Part shown: piece after piece, positions 34,309 through 44,200 of the stretch
Layout of the letters: each line of letters starts with the position of its first letter
Position numbering within the stretch: the first letter of the stretch is position 1
Assembly (NCBI RefSeq): GCF_026810505.1
Contig: NZ_CP101750.1
Coordinates: 2,633,448 to 2,697,447, forward strand
Reading direction: 5' to 3'
DNA: 64,000 nucleotides
Origin: Streptomyces sp. Je 1-369
GTDB lineage: Bacteria; Actinomycetota; Actinomycetes; Streptomycetales; Streptomycetaceae
The notes under the pieces: generated by a model
Seen by the model: the letters and a program-made list of their open reading frames with translations, nothing else
What the model was told of the DNA's origin: nothing
Databases searched by the model: none
Made by a program: the position numbers and the translations under genes

Positions 34309-35943
34309 CTACGCCGGGTACAGGCCCGGCTTTCCCGCCTCCGTGACGAAGGACGCCGCCGTGCTGATGGGGGCGCCCGGCTTGCTGATCATCGGGACCG
34401 TCTTGAAGTCGGCGAGCGCGGAGTCGCGGTCGAGTGTGACGGTCACGTAGCCGCGGCGGCCGTTGTAGAACTTCATGTGCGGGTTGGCCTTCGTGAGCGT
34501 CTCCCAGTTGGCCGGCTTGTCCGCGCCGTCCTTGCCGCTCGCGATGGACGTGGTGACGATTTCCGTGCCGACGTTCTTCGAGGACGGGTCGTCGAAGTCC
34601 TCCTTGATGTCGAAGGCGTAGCCGACGTGTACGTCGCCGGTGAGGACCATGAGGTTGTCGATGCCCGCGGCCTCGGCGCCCGCGAGGACCCGCTTGCGGG
34701 AGGCGCGGTAGCCGTCCCAGGCGTCCATGGAGAGCTTCGCCCGCGCGTTGAGGTCGAGCCTGCGCTCGGAGAAGGTGACCTGCTGCGGTACGACGTTCCA
34801 CAGGGCGTTCGAGCGGCGCCAGCCGTCGATGAGCCAGCGCTCCTGGGTGGCGCCGGTGATGCTGCGCGCCGGGTCGTCCGACTCGGACCCCGGGACGTGG
34901 GCCTTGTCGCCGTAGGCCTGGTCGGAGCGGTACTGGCGGGTGTCCAGGATGTCGAACTGGGCGAGCCTGCCCCAGGTGAGGCGCCGGTAGAGCTGCGCGT
35001 CGGGCCCGCTCGGCAGCTGCGAGCGGCGCAGCGGCTGGTTCTCCCAGTAGGCGCGGTAGGCGGCGGCGCGGCGGAGCAGGAACTCGGCGGGCGGGTCGTC
35101 GTTCTCGGAGATGTCGTCGGCGTAGTTGTTCTCGGCCTCGTGGTCGTCCCAGGTGACGACGAAGGGGTGCGCGGCGTGTGCGGCGCGCAGGTCGGGGTCG
35201 TGCTTGTAGAGGGCATACCGCAGGCGGTAGTCCTCCAGGGTCTTCGTCTCCTTGTTGAAGTGCGCGGGCAGCGTGCGGTCGGTGTAGTCGCGGGCGCCGC
35301 CGACCGCGTTGACCGCGTACTCGTAGAGGTAGTCGCCGAGGTGGAAGACGACGTCGACATCGTCCTTGGCGAGGTGCTTGTACGCGGTGAAGTACCCGTC
35401 GTGGTACGCCTGGCAGGAGACGGCGGCGAGGGTGAGGCTGCCGGGGCGGGAGACCAGGAGGGGCGCGGTGCGGGTGCGGCCCGTCTCGCTGATCCAGCTG
35501 CCGGTCCTGAAGCGGAAGTAGTAGGTGCGGCCCGCGTGCAGGTGGTCCGCCTCCACGTGCACGGTGTGGCTGAACTCGGGGTGCGCGGTGACGGTGCCCC
35601 GTCTGGCGACGCGCCGGAAGCGGGCGTCGTGGGCGACCTCCCACTGGACGGTGACGCGCTGGCGCGGGAGGCCGCCGCCGGGCTCGTAGGGGGCGGGGGC
35701 GAGGCGGGTCCAGAGCAGGACCGAGGTGGGCTGCGGGTCGCCCGATGCGACACCGAGGGTGAAGGGGTTCTCCGCGATGCGGCGGGCGTCGAGCTCGGCG
35801 GCGCCCGCGACACCCGCGGTGGGCAGGTTGGTCGCGAAGGCGAGCGCGGCGGCGGCGCCCGTGACGGTGAGGAAACGACGGCGGCCCAGGTGCTGGGCGG
35901 CGGCCCGGATATCGGGTGCGTGCTGCTGGCCTGCGTTGGTCAT
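34309..35943 (-). CDS. phoD: Alkaline phosphatase D (PhoD family, Tat-exported)
   Basis: This is a secreted metallophosphoesterase (544 aa). A twin-arginine signal ([18 protein letters not shown]) begins near residue 20. A small N-terminal beta domain ([24 protein letters not shown]) is followed by the catalytic domain with [21 protein letters not shown] (metal aspartate), [12 protein letters not shown] and [11 protein letters not shown], all PhoD hallmarks. It cleaves phosphomonoesters and diesters outside the cell. No obvious PHO box (GTTCACC repeats) is seen upstream, but an 8-bp perfect hairpin overlaps the ribosome binding site. Confidence 0.94.
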   Translation of the reverse strand: MTNAGQQHAPDIRAAAQHLGRRRFLTVTGAAAALAFATNLPTAGVAGAAELDARRIAENPFTLGVASGDPQPTSVLLWTRLAPAPYEPGGGLPRQRVTVQWEVAHDARFRRVARRGTVTAHPEFSHTVHVEADHLHAGRTYYFRFRTGSWISETGRTRTAPLLVSRPGSLTLAAVSCQAYHDGYFTAYKHLAKDDVDVVFHLGDYLYEYAVNAVGGARDYTDRTLPAHFNKETKTLEDYRLRYALYKHDPDLRAAHAAHPFVVTWDDHEAENNYADDISENDDPPAEFLLRRAAAYRAYWENQPLRRSQLPSGPDAQLYRRLTWGRLAQFDILDTRQYRSDQAYGDKAHVPGSESDDPARSITGATQERWLIDGWRRSNALWNVVPQQVTFSERRLDLNARAKLSMDAWDGYRASRKRVLAGAEAAGIDNLMVLTGDVHVGYAFDIKEDFDDPSSKNVGTEIVTTSIASGKDGADKPANWETLTKANPHMKFYNGRRGYVTVTLDRDSALADFKTVPMISKPGAPISTAASFVTEAGKPGLYPA

Positions 35944-35951
35944 GTGGCCCT

Positions 35952-35974
35952 CCCCTGACGATTGGTGTCAGGGG
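35952..35974 (-). promoter_or_regulatory. Hairpin overlapping the phoD ribosome binding site
   Basis: CCCCTGAC and GTCAGGGG form a perfect 8-bp inverted repeat with a 7-base loop, 8 bases upstream of the phoD ATG. In the message the 3' arm (GTCAGGGG) runs straight into GAGGG, so the purine-rich initiation region is partly inside the stem. It could equally be an operator. Function is inferred. Confidence 0.5.
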
Positions 35975-36076
35975 CATGGAAGTGGTGGGGGACGACGCGC
36001 GACTGTCGCGTACACAACACCCATATGGCGGGCGGATGATGTCCGCGTGGACGCCCCTCCCGTACGCTGCGGGGCC

Positions 36077-36898
36077 ATGAACGCTGAGCGAACTGCCCCA
36101 TCGAACGGGTCGGGGACCACCCCTTCCGCAGCCTCTTCCAAGGTCGCGGTGGTGACCGGAGCCGGGTCCGGAATCGGCCGCTCCGTCGCCCTCGAACTGC
36201 TCGCCGCGGGCTGGACCGTGGCGCTCGCGGGCCGCCGCACGGAGACGCTGGAGGAGACGGCCGCGCTCGCGGCGGCCGAGTCGGGCGCGCGGGACGACGC
36301 GGTCGTCTGCGTCCGCACGGACGTGTCGCGCCCCGAGGACGTGGCGGCCCTCTTCTCCCGCGTCGCCACCGACTTCGGCCGCCTGGACCTCCTCTTCAAC
36401 AACGCGGGCACGTTCGGCCCCGGCGGCGTCCCGGTCGAGGAGCTCCCCTACGACGCGTGGCGCCACGTCGTCGACACCAACCTCAACGGCGCGTTCCTGT
36501 GCGCGCAGGCGGCGTTCCGCCAGATGAAGGAGCAGACCCCGCAGGGCGGTCGCATCATCAACAACGGCTCCATCTCGGCCCACGCCCCCCGTCCGAACTC
36601 GGTCGCCTACACGGCGACGAAGCACGCCCTGACCGGCCTGACGAAGTCCCTCTCCCTGGACGGCAGGCCGTACCGGATCGCGGTCGGCCAGATCGACATC
36701 GGCAACGCCGCGACCGACATGACCGAACGCATGCAGTCCGGAATCCTCCAGGCGAACGGCGAGTTGGCGAGCGAGCCGGTGATGGACGTGACGGACGTGG
36801 CCCGCACGGTACGGCACATGGCGGAACTGCCACTGGAGGCGAACATCCAGTTCGCGACGGTGCTCGCGACGAACATGCCGTACGTGGGGCGGGGCTGA
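36077..36898 (+). CDS. SDR family oxidoreductase
   Basis: This is a classical short-chain dehydrogenase (273 aa). It has an NAD(P)-binding [13 protein letters not shown] motif near residue 28, [10 protein letters not shown] (a basic pattern suggesting NADPH), NNAGTFG, an active-site serine in [13 protein letters not shown] and the [11 protein letters not shown] (YxxxK) pair. About 20 Ser/Thr-rich residues precede the domain. The start is the ATG at 36077. The end of the gene and the following bases carry an imperfect 19-bp duplication (CGTGGGGCGGG.CTGAGGC). The substrate is unknown. Confidence 0.92.
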   Translation: MNAERTAPSNGSGTTPSAASSKVAVVTGAGSGIGRSVALELLAAGWTVALAGRRTETLEETAALAAAESGARDDAVVCVRTDVSRPEDVAALFSRVATDFGRLDLLFNNAGTFGPGGVPVEELPYDAWRHVVDTNLNGAFLCAQAAFRQMKEQTPQGGRIINNGSISAHAPRPNSVAYTATKHALTGLTKSLSLDGRPYRIAVGQIDIGNAATDMTERMQSGILQANGELASEPVMDVTDVARTVRHMAELPLEANIQFATVLATNMPYVGRG

Positions 36899-37045
36899 GG
36901 CCGTGGGGCGGGACTGAGGCGACGGCACGGCCGGGGGTCGGCGTGAGATCTCCACAAGTGGAATAGGAAGTACCGCATCAATCCAGGTCAGTGCTCCCCT
37001 TATGCTCAGTTCCTCTCCACGAGAACTTCACACTTGGAGCACTCC

Positions 37046-37516
37046 TTGCGCATACGCACCACGGCCCCCGCCGTCCTCGCCGCTGCCGCCCTGTCGGTGT
37101 CGCTGCTCGCCGCGTCTCCCGCCTCGGCGGCGACGGCTCGTCACCAGGGCGGGCTGCACCTCGGCACCATCCAGTACGACAGCCCGGGCCGGGACAGCCG
37201 TTCGAACTCCTCGCTGAACGCGGAGTGGGTGAACATCCACAACAGCGGCCGCTCGGCGGTCCAGCTCAAGGGCTACAAGCTGAAGGACAACACCGGCTAC
37301 ACGTACACCTTCGGCAGCTACAAGATCGGCGCCGGCAAGACTGTCAAGGTCCGCACCGGCAAGGGCTCCAACGCGTCCGGCGTGCGCTACTGGGGTCGTA
37401 CCAACTACGTCTGGAACAACACCGGCGACAAGGCCCGCCTGATCAAGCCGAGCGGCTCGCAGCTCGACTCCTGCTCGTGGGCGCGGACCGGCTCGGGCTC
37501 CATCAGCTGCCACTGA
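37046..37516 (+). CDS. Secreted lamin-tail-domain (LTD) protein
   Basis: This is a secreted protein of 156 aa: a signal peptide (RIRTTAPAVLAAAALSVSLLAASPASA) followed by one lamin-tail immunoglobulin-like domain. The domain shows AEWVNIHNSGRSAVQLKGYKLKDN, the GYTYTFGSYKIGAGKTVKVRTG strand pair and NTGDKARLIKPSG. The start is TTG at 37046, 6 bases after GGAG; an upstream TTG at 37034 overlaps the ribosome binding site. LTD proteins in bacteria are often extracellular and associated with nucleases or surfaces. Function here is unknown. Confidence 0.82.
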   Translation: MRIRTTAPAVLAAAALSVSLLAASPASAATARHQGGLHLGTIQYDSPGRDSRSNSSLNAEWVNIHNSGRSAVQLKGYKLKDNTGYTYTFGSYKIGAGKTVKVRTGKGSNASGVRYWGRTNYVWNNTGDKARLIKPSGSQLDSCSWARTGSGSISCH

Positions 37517-37536
37517 CCACCATCAGGGGGAGGGGG

Positions 37537-37610
37537 AGGGCGACCGCTCCGCGGCGAGGGGCCCGCGGTTGGGGCCGCGGGAGCGACTCGCGCCGCGGAA
37601 CGGTCGCCCT
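37537..37610. terminator. Large nested inverted repeat between convergent genes
   Basis: AGGGCGACCGCTCCGCGGCG (37537-37556) pairs with 37591-37610 at 19 of 20 positions. The interior holds a second hairpin (CCCGCGG/CCGCGGG). It lies between the LTD gene and the NTF2-like gene, which converge, so it most likely terminates both. A DNA cruciform is also possible. Confidence 0.8.
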
Positions 37611-37637
37611 GCGACGGATGCAGCCGGAGCCGGTCCG

Positions 37638-37961
37638 TCAGGCCTGGCCCGTTTCGAAGCGGGTGATCTTTCCGTCGTCGACGGTGAAGTACCACTTCGT
37701 CCGCATCTCGCCCCACGTGTCATTGCGGTACGAGGCCGTCAGCACGCGGCCCCCGTCCGACTCCGAATCGACGTCCATGTGGCCGTTGCACGAGAAGATC
37801 TCGCGGTCCGCCCAGTCGGCGACGTCACGGTCGGTGCCGTCGTCCGCCATGGTCGCGCCGGACGCCAGCAGGGCGTCGAAGGCTGCCTTGTCGTGGGAGT
37901 TCACCGCGGTCACGAAGGCGCGGACCGTGGGGTCGGCGAGCCGGTTCACCTGGATGCTCAT
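37638..37961 (-). CDS. NTF2-like / SnoaL-like family protein
   Basis: This is a small cone-fold protein (107 aa). VRAFVTAVNSHDKAAFDALLASGATMADDGT is the typical first helix and turn, followed by DREIFSCNGHMDVDSESDGGRVLTASYRND and KWYFTVDDGKITRFETGQA strands. The ATG at 37961 (MSIQVNRLADP) is the natural start; the open frame 12 codons upstream is not needed. Such proteins may be isomerases, hydrolases or simple binding proteins. No pathway context is present. Confidence 0.82.
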   Translation of the reverse strand: MSIQVNRLADPTVRAFVTAVNSHDKAAFDALLASGATMADDGTDRDVADWADREIFSCNGHMDVDSESDGGRVLTASYRNDTWGEMRTKWYFTVDDGKITRFETGQA

Positions 37962-38120
37962 GGGTTCACGGTCACACCGGGCCGCGCCCGTCGCCACCGG
38001 TGCCCCGCCGGACGGGCGTCACCCGTACGGCCCCTGGGGCCGGGTGCACGGAGCCGGTCCGGTGGACGGTGGAGGCGGACGCGACCGCCACCCCGCCCAG
38101 GGGCCGAACCAGGAGTTCCC

Positions 38121-38663
38121 ATGACCACCTGCACGTGCCTGGACCGCCGAGACCTCGGGCTGCTGCTGCTCCGCGCGGGCACCGGCGGGGTGCTCGCCGC
38201 GCACGGCGCCCAGAAACTGTTCGGCTGGTTCGGCGGAGGCGGACTCGCGGGCACCGGCGCCTTCATGGAGTCCATCGGGTACGCGCCGGGCCGCCTGAAC
38301 GCCATCGTGGCGGGCGTCTGCGAGGCGGGCGGCGGCGCACTCCTCGCCCTCGGCCTCGCGACGCCCGCGGCGGGCTCGGCGGCGGCGGGCGCGATGGCCG
38401 GCGCGGCCGCCGTGCACGCGCCGAACGGCTTCTTCAGCCAGGGCGGCGGCTACGAGTACCCCGCCTTCCTCGGCATGGTCTCCGCGGCCCTCGCCGTCAC
38501 AGGCCCCGGCCGCTACTCCGCCGACCACGCGCTCGGCCACTCCCTCAACCGCGCCTGGATGGTGCCCGCCGCACTCGCGGGTACGGCGGTCGGGGTGCTC
38601 GCGACGATCGGCGCCAGGAACAAGAACGTCCGCGCGGCGGCGGAGGGCGACGACGCCACCTGA
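38121..38663 (+). CDS. DoxX family membrane protein
   Basis: This is a small membrane protein (180 aa) with four hydrophobic helices. The family start LGLLLLRAGTGGVLAAHGAQKLFGWFGGGGLAGTGAFMESIGY is clear, then CEAGGGALLALGLATPAAG and NGFFSQGGGYEYPAFLGM. The ATG at 38121 follows AGGAG by 5 bases. An N-terminal CTC pair of cysteines is present. DoxX-like proteins are linked to redox or sulfur metabolism in other organisms, but no such link is visible here. It opens a run of four plus-strand genes. Confidence 0.88.
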   Translation: MTTCTCLDRRDLGLLLLRAGTGGVLAAHGAQKLFGWFGGGGLAGTGAFMESIGYAPGRLNAIVAGVCEAGGGALLALGLATPAAGSAAAGAMAGAAAVHAPNGFFSQGGGYEYPAFLGMVSAALAVTGPGRYSADHALGHSLNRAWMVPAALAGTAVGVLATIGARNKNVRAAAEGDDAT

Positions 38664-38684
38664 CCGGGCCGTAGCCTGCGGGGC

Positions 38685-39134
38685 ATGGACGACGAGCGGA
38701 CACGCACCTCAGCCGACAGCCCCGTAAGCCCCGTCAGCCCCGTCAGCCCCGTCAGCCCCGACGATCCCTGGGGTATCGTCGAGCGGCTCTGCACCTGGCT
38801 CGACGCGCATAATCAGCAGGCGCCCCAAGCAGCGCTGCTGCTCCGCATGTTGAAGCTGTCGGAAGAGGTCGGCGAAGTCGCGCAGGCGGTCATCGGCGCC
38901 ACGGGGCAGAACCCGCGCAAAGGCACCACGCACAGCTGGGACGACGTGCGGGCCGAGCTCTGCGACGTCATCGTCACCGCCATGGTCGCCCTGCGCACGC
39001 TCACCCCGGACGCGGCGGCCGTCCTCGCCGACCACCTGCGCCGCGTCGACGAGCGTTCCACGGCAACGGGCGGCGCCAAAACCGCTGTTCCGCCCGGGGA
39101 ACGGCAGGCTAGCGTGCCGGTCCATGACCACTGA
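38685..39134 (+). CDS. MazG-like nucleotide pyrophosphohydrolase family protein
   Basis: This is an all-alpha NTP pyrophosphatase-like protein (149 aa). The metal-binding pattern is LSEEVGEVAQAV (ExxE) and ELCDVIVTAMVAL (ExxD), with WDDVRAELCD between. It probably removes unwanted nucleoside triphosphates. The N-terminus contains four PVSP repeats encoded by a 12-bp DNA tandem repeat (38717-38760), a likely length-variable tract. The stop overlaps the methyltransferase start by 11 bases. Confidence 0.87.
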   Translation: MDDERTRTSADSPVSPVSPVSPVSPDDPWGIVERLCTWLDAHNQQAPQAALLLRMLKLSEEVGEVAQAVIGATGQNPRKGTTHSWDDVRAELCDVIVTAMVALRTLTPDAAAVLADHLRRVDERSTATGGAKTAVPPGERQASVPVHDH

Positions 39135-39930
39135 GACCGCTGAGACCAGCGAGGACAGCGAGAACTCCAACGACGGCGATCAGCCGCCGCGCCTCACCCG
39201 CCTCACCTTCCACGGCCCCCTCTCCGAGACCCGCGCGCAGCGCATCGTCGAGCGCCTGACGGCGTCCGGGCCCCGTACCGTGCTCGATCTGGGCTGCGGA
39301 TGGGGCGAGTTGCTGCTCCGCATCCTCGAAGCCGCCCCCGGGGCCACCGGCATCGGCGTCGACATCAAGGGCGAGGACCTGGACCGCGGCCGCGCCGCCG
39401 CGAAGGAGCGCGGGCTCGACGGGCGGGTCCGGTTCGTCGAGGAGACGGCGAAGGACACCGCTCGCGGCCCCGCCGACGTCGTCCTGTGTCTCGGCGCGAG
39501 CCAGGCCCTCAGCTCGGCCGCGCCCGCCCGGGCCGCCGCCGAGGCGCTCCGCGCGCTGCGCGGCCTGGTCAACCCGGGCGGTCGTGTCGTACTCGGCGAG
39601 GGCTTCTGGGAGCGCGAACCCACCGCGCGGGAGCTGGCCGGGATGTGGCCGGACGCCGACGCCGGTGATCACCTGTACCTGGGCGACCTCGTGGACGCGG
39701 CGGTCGAGGCCGGGTTCCGCCCGCTGTGGGTGGAGACCGCGGGCGTGGACGAGTGGGAGGAGTTCGAGTCGGGCTACCGTTCCGATGTCGAGGAGTGGCT
39801 GGCCGCGCACCCCGACCACCCGGAGGCCGCCGGGACCCGCGCGCGCGTGGACGCCCAGCGTGCGTCCTGGCTGCGCGGCTACCGCGGCGTGCTCGGCATC
39901 ACCTATCTGACCTTGGCACCCGTGGGCTGA
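39124..39930 (+). CDS. Class I SAM-dependent methyltransferase
   Basis: This is a soluble methyltransferase (268 aa). Motif I is VLDLGCGWGELLLRIL near residue 53, then IGVDIKGEDLDRGR (acidic end of strand 2), ADVVLCLGASQAL (motif II region) and the LVNPGGRVVLGEGFWERE segment. The N-terminal 20 residues are acidic and disordered (TETAETSEDSENSND). It starts inside the MazG-like gene, which suggests translational coupling. The substrate is not evident; the C-terminal WLRGYRGVLGITYLTL resembles small-molecule methyltransferases. Confidence 0.88.
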   Translation: MTTETAETSEDSENSNDGDQPPRLTRLTFHGPLSETRAQRIVERLTASGPRTVLDLGCGWGELLLRILEAAPGATGIGVDIKGEDLDRGRAAAKERGLDGRVRFVEETAKDTARGPADVVLCLGASQALSSAAPARAAAEALRALRGLVNPGGRVVLGEGFWEREPTARELAGMWPDADAGDHLYLGDLVDAAVEAGFRPLWVETAGVDEWEEFESGYRSDVEEWLAAHPDHPEAAGTRARVDAQRASWLRGYRGVLGITYLTLAPVG

Positions 39931-39949
39931 CGCGGGTTAGGGTCGTCGC

Positions 39950-40492
39950 ATGGGCGCCACGGTCACTGCGGTCAGCAGCAACGGAACGTACTCCTTCACC
40001 AAGCCGAACCGTGAGAGCGTCACGCTGCTCACGGGCCTCGGCGTCGAGGGCGACGTACACGCGGGTACGAAGGTGAAGCACCGTTTCCGTGTCGCGCAGA
40101 ACCCCGACCAGCCGAACCTCCGCCAGGTCCACCTCATGCACGAGGAGCTCTTCGACGAGCTGGCGGAGGACGGCTTCACCGTGGCGCCGGGCGAGCTCGG
40201 CGAGAACGTCACCACGCGCGGCATCGACCTGCTCGGCCTCCCCACCGGCGCCCTCCTGCACCTCGGCGACGAGGCGGTCCTGGAGATCACCGGCCTGCGC
40301 AACCCGTGTCGCCAGATCGACGGCTTCCAGGCCGGTCTGATGAAGAGGGTCGTCGGCCGTGACGCGTCGGGGGCCGTCTTCCACAAGGCGGGCGTGATGA
40401 GCGTCGTGCGCCGGGGCGGCGAGGTCCGGCCCGGCGACGCGATCGACATCGTCCTGCCGGAGGGCCCGCACCACCCCTTGAAGACCGTCTGA
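39950..40492 (+). CDS. MOSC domain-containing protein
   Basis: This is a molybdenum cofactor sulfurase C-terminal-like domain protein (180 aa). It shows GLGVEGDVHAGTKVKHR, RQVHLMHEELFDEL, PGELGENVTTRGIDLLGLPTGALL and the conserved cysteine in LRNPCRQIDGFQ. Stand-alone MOSC proteins of this size are usually thought to carry sulfur or to act on N-hydroxylated compounds. The start is the ATG at 39950, 19 bases after the methyltransferase stop. Confidence 0.9.
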   Translation: MGATVTAVSSNGTYSFTKPNRESVTLLTGLGVEGDVHAGTKVKHRFRVAQNPDQPNLRQVHLMHEELFDELAEDGFTVAPGELGENVTTRGIDLLGLPTGALLHLGDEAVLEITGLRNPCRQIDGFQAGLMKRVVGRDASGAVFHKAGVMSVVRRGGEVRPGDAIDIVLPEGPHHPLKTV

Positions 40493-40526
40493 CGGCGCCC
40501 TCGCCGGGGCGGGCGGGCCGTAGGTT

Positions 40527-40576
40527 CAGAAGCGGGTCGCAAGTGGGTCAGAAGCGGGTCAGGAGCGGGTCAGAAG
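40527..40576. repeat. Short 11-bp tandem repeat (CAGAAGCGGGT)
   Basis: Four to five imperfect copies of CAGAAGCGGGT run between the MOSC gene and the end of the convergent secreted protein, overlapping its stop codon at 40570-40572. The remaining bases of the 77-bp gap show nothing else. Confidence 0.6.
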
Positions 40577-41067
40577 ACGAACGGTCCCGGTGACTGCGCC
40601 GACGTCGCGTTGCACGTCACCGTGAGGCCGAAGACGACGATCTTCAAGGACTTGCCCTCCAGGCTGTCGCCCGCGGCGACGGTCCCGGTGAGCGGTCCCG
40701 TGGAGACGGCGCCACCGGCCGGGATGGCCGGGTTGGAGTTGCCGGTGAAGTCGGTCGTCCCCGTGCCGTTCTTCGCCAGCGTGAGCGTCGAGTTCACGGC
40801 GCCCGCCCCGATGTCGATCGGCGCGGTGATCGCCGAGGTCGACAGCGCGATGGTCGCGCTGGTGCCGTCCTGACTGGCGGTGAGTGTCGCCGTACCCGAG
40901 CCGTACGTTCCGCAGTCGAACGAGAGCGTGGCGCTCTGCGGTTCCACGGCGCCTGCCGCGGGCGCCATCGCGAGTGCGCCGACGGCGAGCGCGCCTGCAC
41001 CGAGAGCCGTACCGATTCCTGTGCCCAGTCCTATGCCGCGACCTGTGCCGAGTCTGCTGTTCCGCAT
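40570..41067 (-). CDS. Secreted protein, unknown function
   Basis: This is a 165-aa secreted protein. A Gly-rich signal peptide (MRNSRLGTGRGIGLGTGIGTALGAGALAVGALAMAPAAGA, given by its ends) is cut near residue 41. The mature part is beta-rich with Thr/Ala repeats (GTATLTASQDGTSATIALS, NSTLTLAKNGTGTTDFTGNSNPAIPAGG) and two cysteines (FDCGTYG and VTCNAT). Its pattern recalls actinobacterial secreted beta-sandwich proteins. The start is the ATG at 41067 with AGGCAGG upstream. It lies downstream of the NRPS gene but behind a terminator, so it is probably not part of the cluster. Confidence 0.72.
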   Translation of the reverse strand: MRNSRLGTGRGIGLGTGIGTALGAGALAVGALAMAPAAGAVEPQSATLSFDCGTYGSGTATLTASQDGTSATIALSTSAITAPIDIGAGAVNSTLTLAKNGTGTTDFTGNSNPAIPAGGAVSTGPLTGTVAAGDSLEGKSLKIVVFGLTVTCNATSAQSPGPFVF

Positions 41068-41206
41068 GGGGGGCCTGCCTTTGTGGGGTGGGGTGGGGGG
41101 AGCGAGGGGGGATACGCCCGCGCGGCGCCGGGCCTGCCTGTGACGGCACTTCTGACGGGTAGTCAGCAGCCCGGCTCGCCGCCCATTGAGGCACAGGGAC
41201 CTTGGA

Positions 41207-41243
41207 GTGACAAGGCAAGGCCTCAAGATCCTTGCCATGTCAC
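41207..41243 (-). terminator. Terminator of the PKS-NRPS operon
   Basis: GTGACAAGGCAAGG (41207-41220) pairs with CCTTGCCATGTCAC (41230-41243) at 13 of 14 positions around a 9-base loop. It lies 28 bases beyond the NRPS stop on the minus strand and separates the biosynthetic operon from the next gene. Confidence 0.75.
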
Positions 41244-41270
41244 GACCAATTCCGGCCGCGGCCCCCGAGC

Positions 41271-44200
41271 TCACCCTTCGCCCCGGAGCGCCTCCCCCAC
41301 CTCCCTCGCCAGGAGTCGGCCGTACGCCTCGGTCCAGGCCTCGACCGTGGAGCGGTCCCACAGGTCGGTCGAGTACTCCAGGTACCCGGAGAGCACGTCG
41401 CCCGTCGGGATCAGCCCGAAGTTGAACTCGGAGCGCGCGCCCGGGACCGCGAGGTCCTCCACCGCCGTGACCAGGCCCGGCAGCTCGACCTCCGTCTCCA
41501 GTGAGCTCTGGTACTGGAAGCCGAGCGGCAGCCGGTCCGGCACCTCCGTGCCCAGCACCGCGCTCACGTCCGCCGCCACCGCGCGGAGCGGCGCGGCGTG
41601 GTCGATGGCGCCGACGGAGGTGCGCGCCACCTGGTCCACCAACGCCCCGAACGACGCGGCCGCGTCACCCCGTATCCGCAGCGTGAAGGACGACACCGTG
41701 CAAGCGGCCAGCGCCTCGAACTCGCGCCGCTCGCGGTTGGCGTGGGAGATGCCGAGCACGACGTCGGGCCCCTGCTCCCCCACCTCCGCGACCAGCCGCG
41801 CGAACGCGGCCGCCGTCACCACGAAGGGCGTCGTACGGTGCCGTCGGGCCAGCTCCTCCACGTCGGCGCGGGCGCCCTCGCCCACCGTGAACAGGACCAC
41901 GTCACCCGCGCCGCTCAGCTCCGCGGGGCGGGGCCGGTCAAGCGGCAGCGGCATCCCGAAGCGGGCACCCGCCAGCTCCCGCGCCCAGTGGGCGACGAGG
42001 CGGTCCTTGTCCTGCGTACGGCTGTGCTCGCGCTGCCAGCGCGCGTACTCGCCCTGCTGCGGGAGGGTGTCGGCGGCCGGCAGGCCGTGCGGAGCCCCGG
42101 TGGCCTCGGTCCCGTACAGCGCCGCCAGTTCGCGCAGCAGCAGACTGACCGACCAGCCGTCGCAGGCCGCGTGGTGCAGGACGAAGAGCAGCACCCAGCG
42201 GTCGTGGTCCACGCGCATCAGGCGCAGTACGGGGGCGAGTTCGGCCTCGATGTCGTACGGGACGGCCGCCGTCTCCCCCGCGAGCCGATCCGCCTCCTCG
42301 GCCGCGGCGTCCGCCGAGCCGTGCCGCGCGAACAGGTCCTCTTCCGGCAGCTCCACGGGCCGCGCCCGCAGCGCTTCCTGCCACCACTCCCCGTCGCCGT
42401 CCGCCACGAAGCGGGTCCGCAACGCCTCGTGCCGGGCGATGAGTTGGGTGAACGCGGTGCGCAGGGCCGGCACGTCGAGCGTTCCCGTGAGGGTGAGTCG
42501 CATCGCCACGTTGTAGATCTGCGGGCGGGGGTGGGTGCGGTGGCGGGTGAGGAAGGCGGACTGCTGGGCAGTGAGGGGGGCGCGGGCGGGCGTGTCGCCG
42601 GGTTCCGCGACCTCGCCGCCCGCCGCGCGCCGGACGGCCTCCCCGTCCCCCGCCCGCCGGACGGTCGCACCGTTCACCGGCCGCTGGACGGTCGCACCGT
42701 TCACCGCCAGGTAGGCGGCCATCGCCCGGAACGTGGGCTCCTCGTAGAAGCGCGCCACGGGGTACTCCGTGCCGAACTCCTCCCGTACGCCGTTGGCCAG
42801 CCGGATCGCCGTGAGGGAGTGCCCGCCGAGCTCGAAGAAGGACACGTCCGGCGTGATCGCCGACGCGTCGATGTCGAACTCCTGGGCCCAGAGCCGCTTG
42901 AGCCGCGCCTCGACGGACGACGGCCGCGCCGCGGGGTTGGTCACGATGCCGGGCGCGGGCAGCGCGGCCCGGTCCAGTTTGCCGTTGCCGGAGAGGGGCA
43001 GCGCGGGCAGGACGGCCCAGGCGCGGGGCACGAGGTGGTCGGGCAGCCGTTCGGCGAGTTCCGCCGTCAGACGGTCGCTGAACCCCTGCGCCGACAGGTC
43101 GGGCGCGGGTACGTCGGGGTCGTGCACGTCCTCCTTCCGTACGACGTAGGCCACGAGGCGGGCGTCGCCGTGGTGGTCGCGGCGGGCGAGGACGACGGCG
43201 TCACGGACCCCGGGGAGACCGTTGAGCGCGCGGGACACCTCTTCGGGCTCGACCCGGTAACCGCGCACCTTCACCTGATCGTCCGTCCGGCCGCGGAACT
43301 CCAGCGCGCCGTCGTCGTTCCAGCACACCAGGTCGCCCGTGCGGTACATCCGCACATCGGTCCCCCGGGGATCGCGGACGAAGCGTTCGGCGGTCAGCTC
43401 GGGCCGTCCCAGGTACCCGGTGGCCACGCCGGGCCCGCCCACGTACAACTCCCCGACCTCGTCTCCGGAGACTTCACGGCCGCCCTCGCCGAGCACGCGG
43501 AGGATGACGTTGTGGACGGGCCTGCCGATCGGGATCGGCAGGTCGGGCCCCTCCGGGGCGCGCGGCCCGACCGTCGCGGCCGTGCACAGCACGGTCACCT
43601 CGGTGGGCCCGTACACGTTGACCGTCTCGTACGGCGCGCCGGGGCGCGGGCGGGTGCGCATCACGTCGCCGCCGAGCAACAGGTGCCGCAGGGGCGGCTG
43701 TTGGCTGACCGGGAGCGCGAGGACCGCCTCGCCGAGAGCGGTCGGCAGGATCGAGAAGGTGACGCGCCGCTCCGCGTACCAGCGGGCCAGCGCGGCCGGG
43801 TCCTTGCGGACCGTCTCGTCGGCCACGACGACGGTGGCGCCCGCGGTCAGCGCGGGCCAGATCTCCAGCGCGGCGGCGTCGAAGCCCTGGCTGCACACGG
43901 CGGCACTGCGGTCGTCCGCGGTGAACCCGAACCGCTCGTGATGCCACTGACAGAGATCGACGACGGCCCGGTGCGGAATGGCGACGCCCTTGGGGGTGCC
44001 GGTGCTGCCGGAGGTGTAGATGGCGAAGCAGAGGGAGTCGGGGGCGGTGGGCGACCTGTCGGGGGACGTGGTCGCGCGGGTGGGCGCCGGTGCCGTCACG
44101 TCCACCGGCACCGTTCCGGCCGGGGCCTTCGGTCGCGGGCCGGTGTCCCCGGCCGCGCTTCCGTTCGTGACCAGGATCCGCGCCCCGCTCTCCGCGAGGA

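Noticed and set aside
37537..37610. Nested inverted repeat as an IS end or attachment site
   Set aside because: There is no transposase, target duplication or second copy. It sits exactly between two convergent genes, so a terminator explains it.
40570..41067. Small secreted protein as a precursor peptide or member of the NRPS cluster
   Set aside because: It lies behind a convincing terminator, has its own ribosome site and an ordinary signal peptide, and has no core-peptide features.
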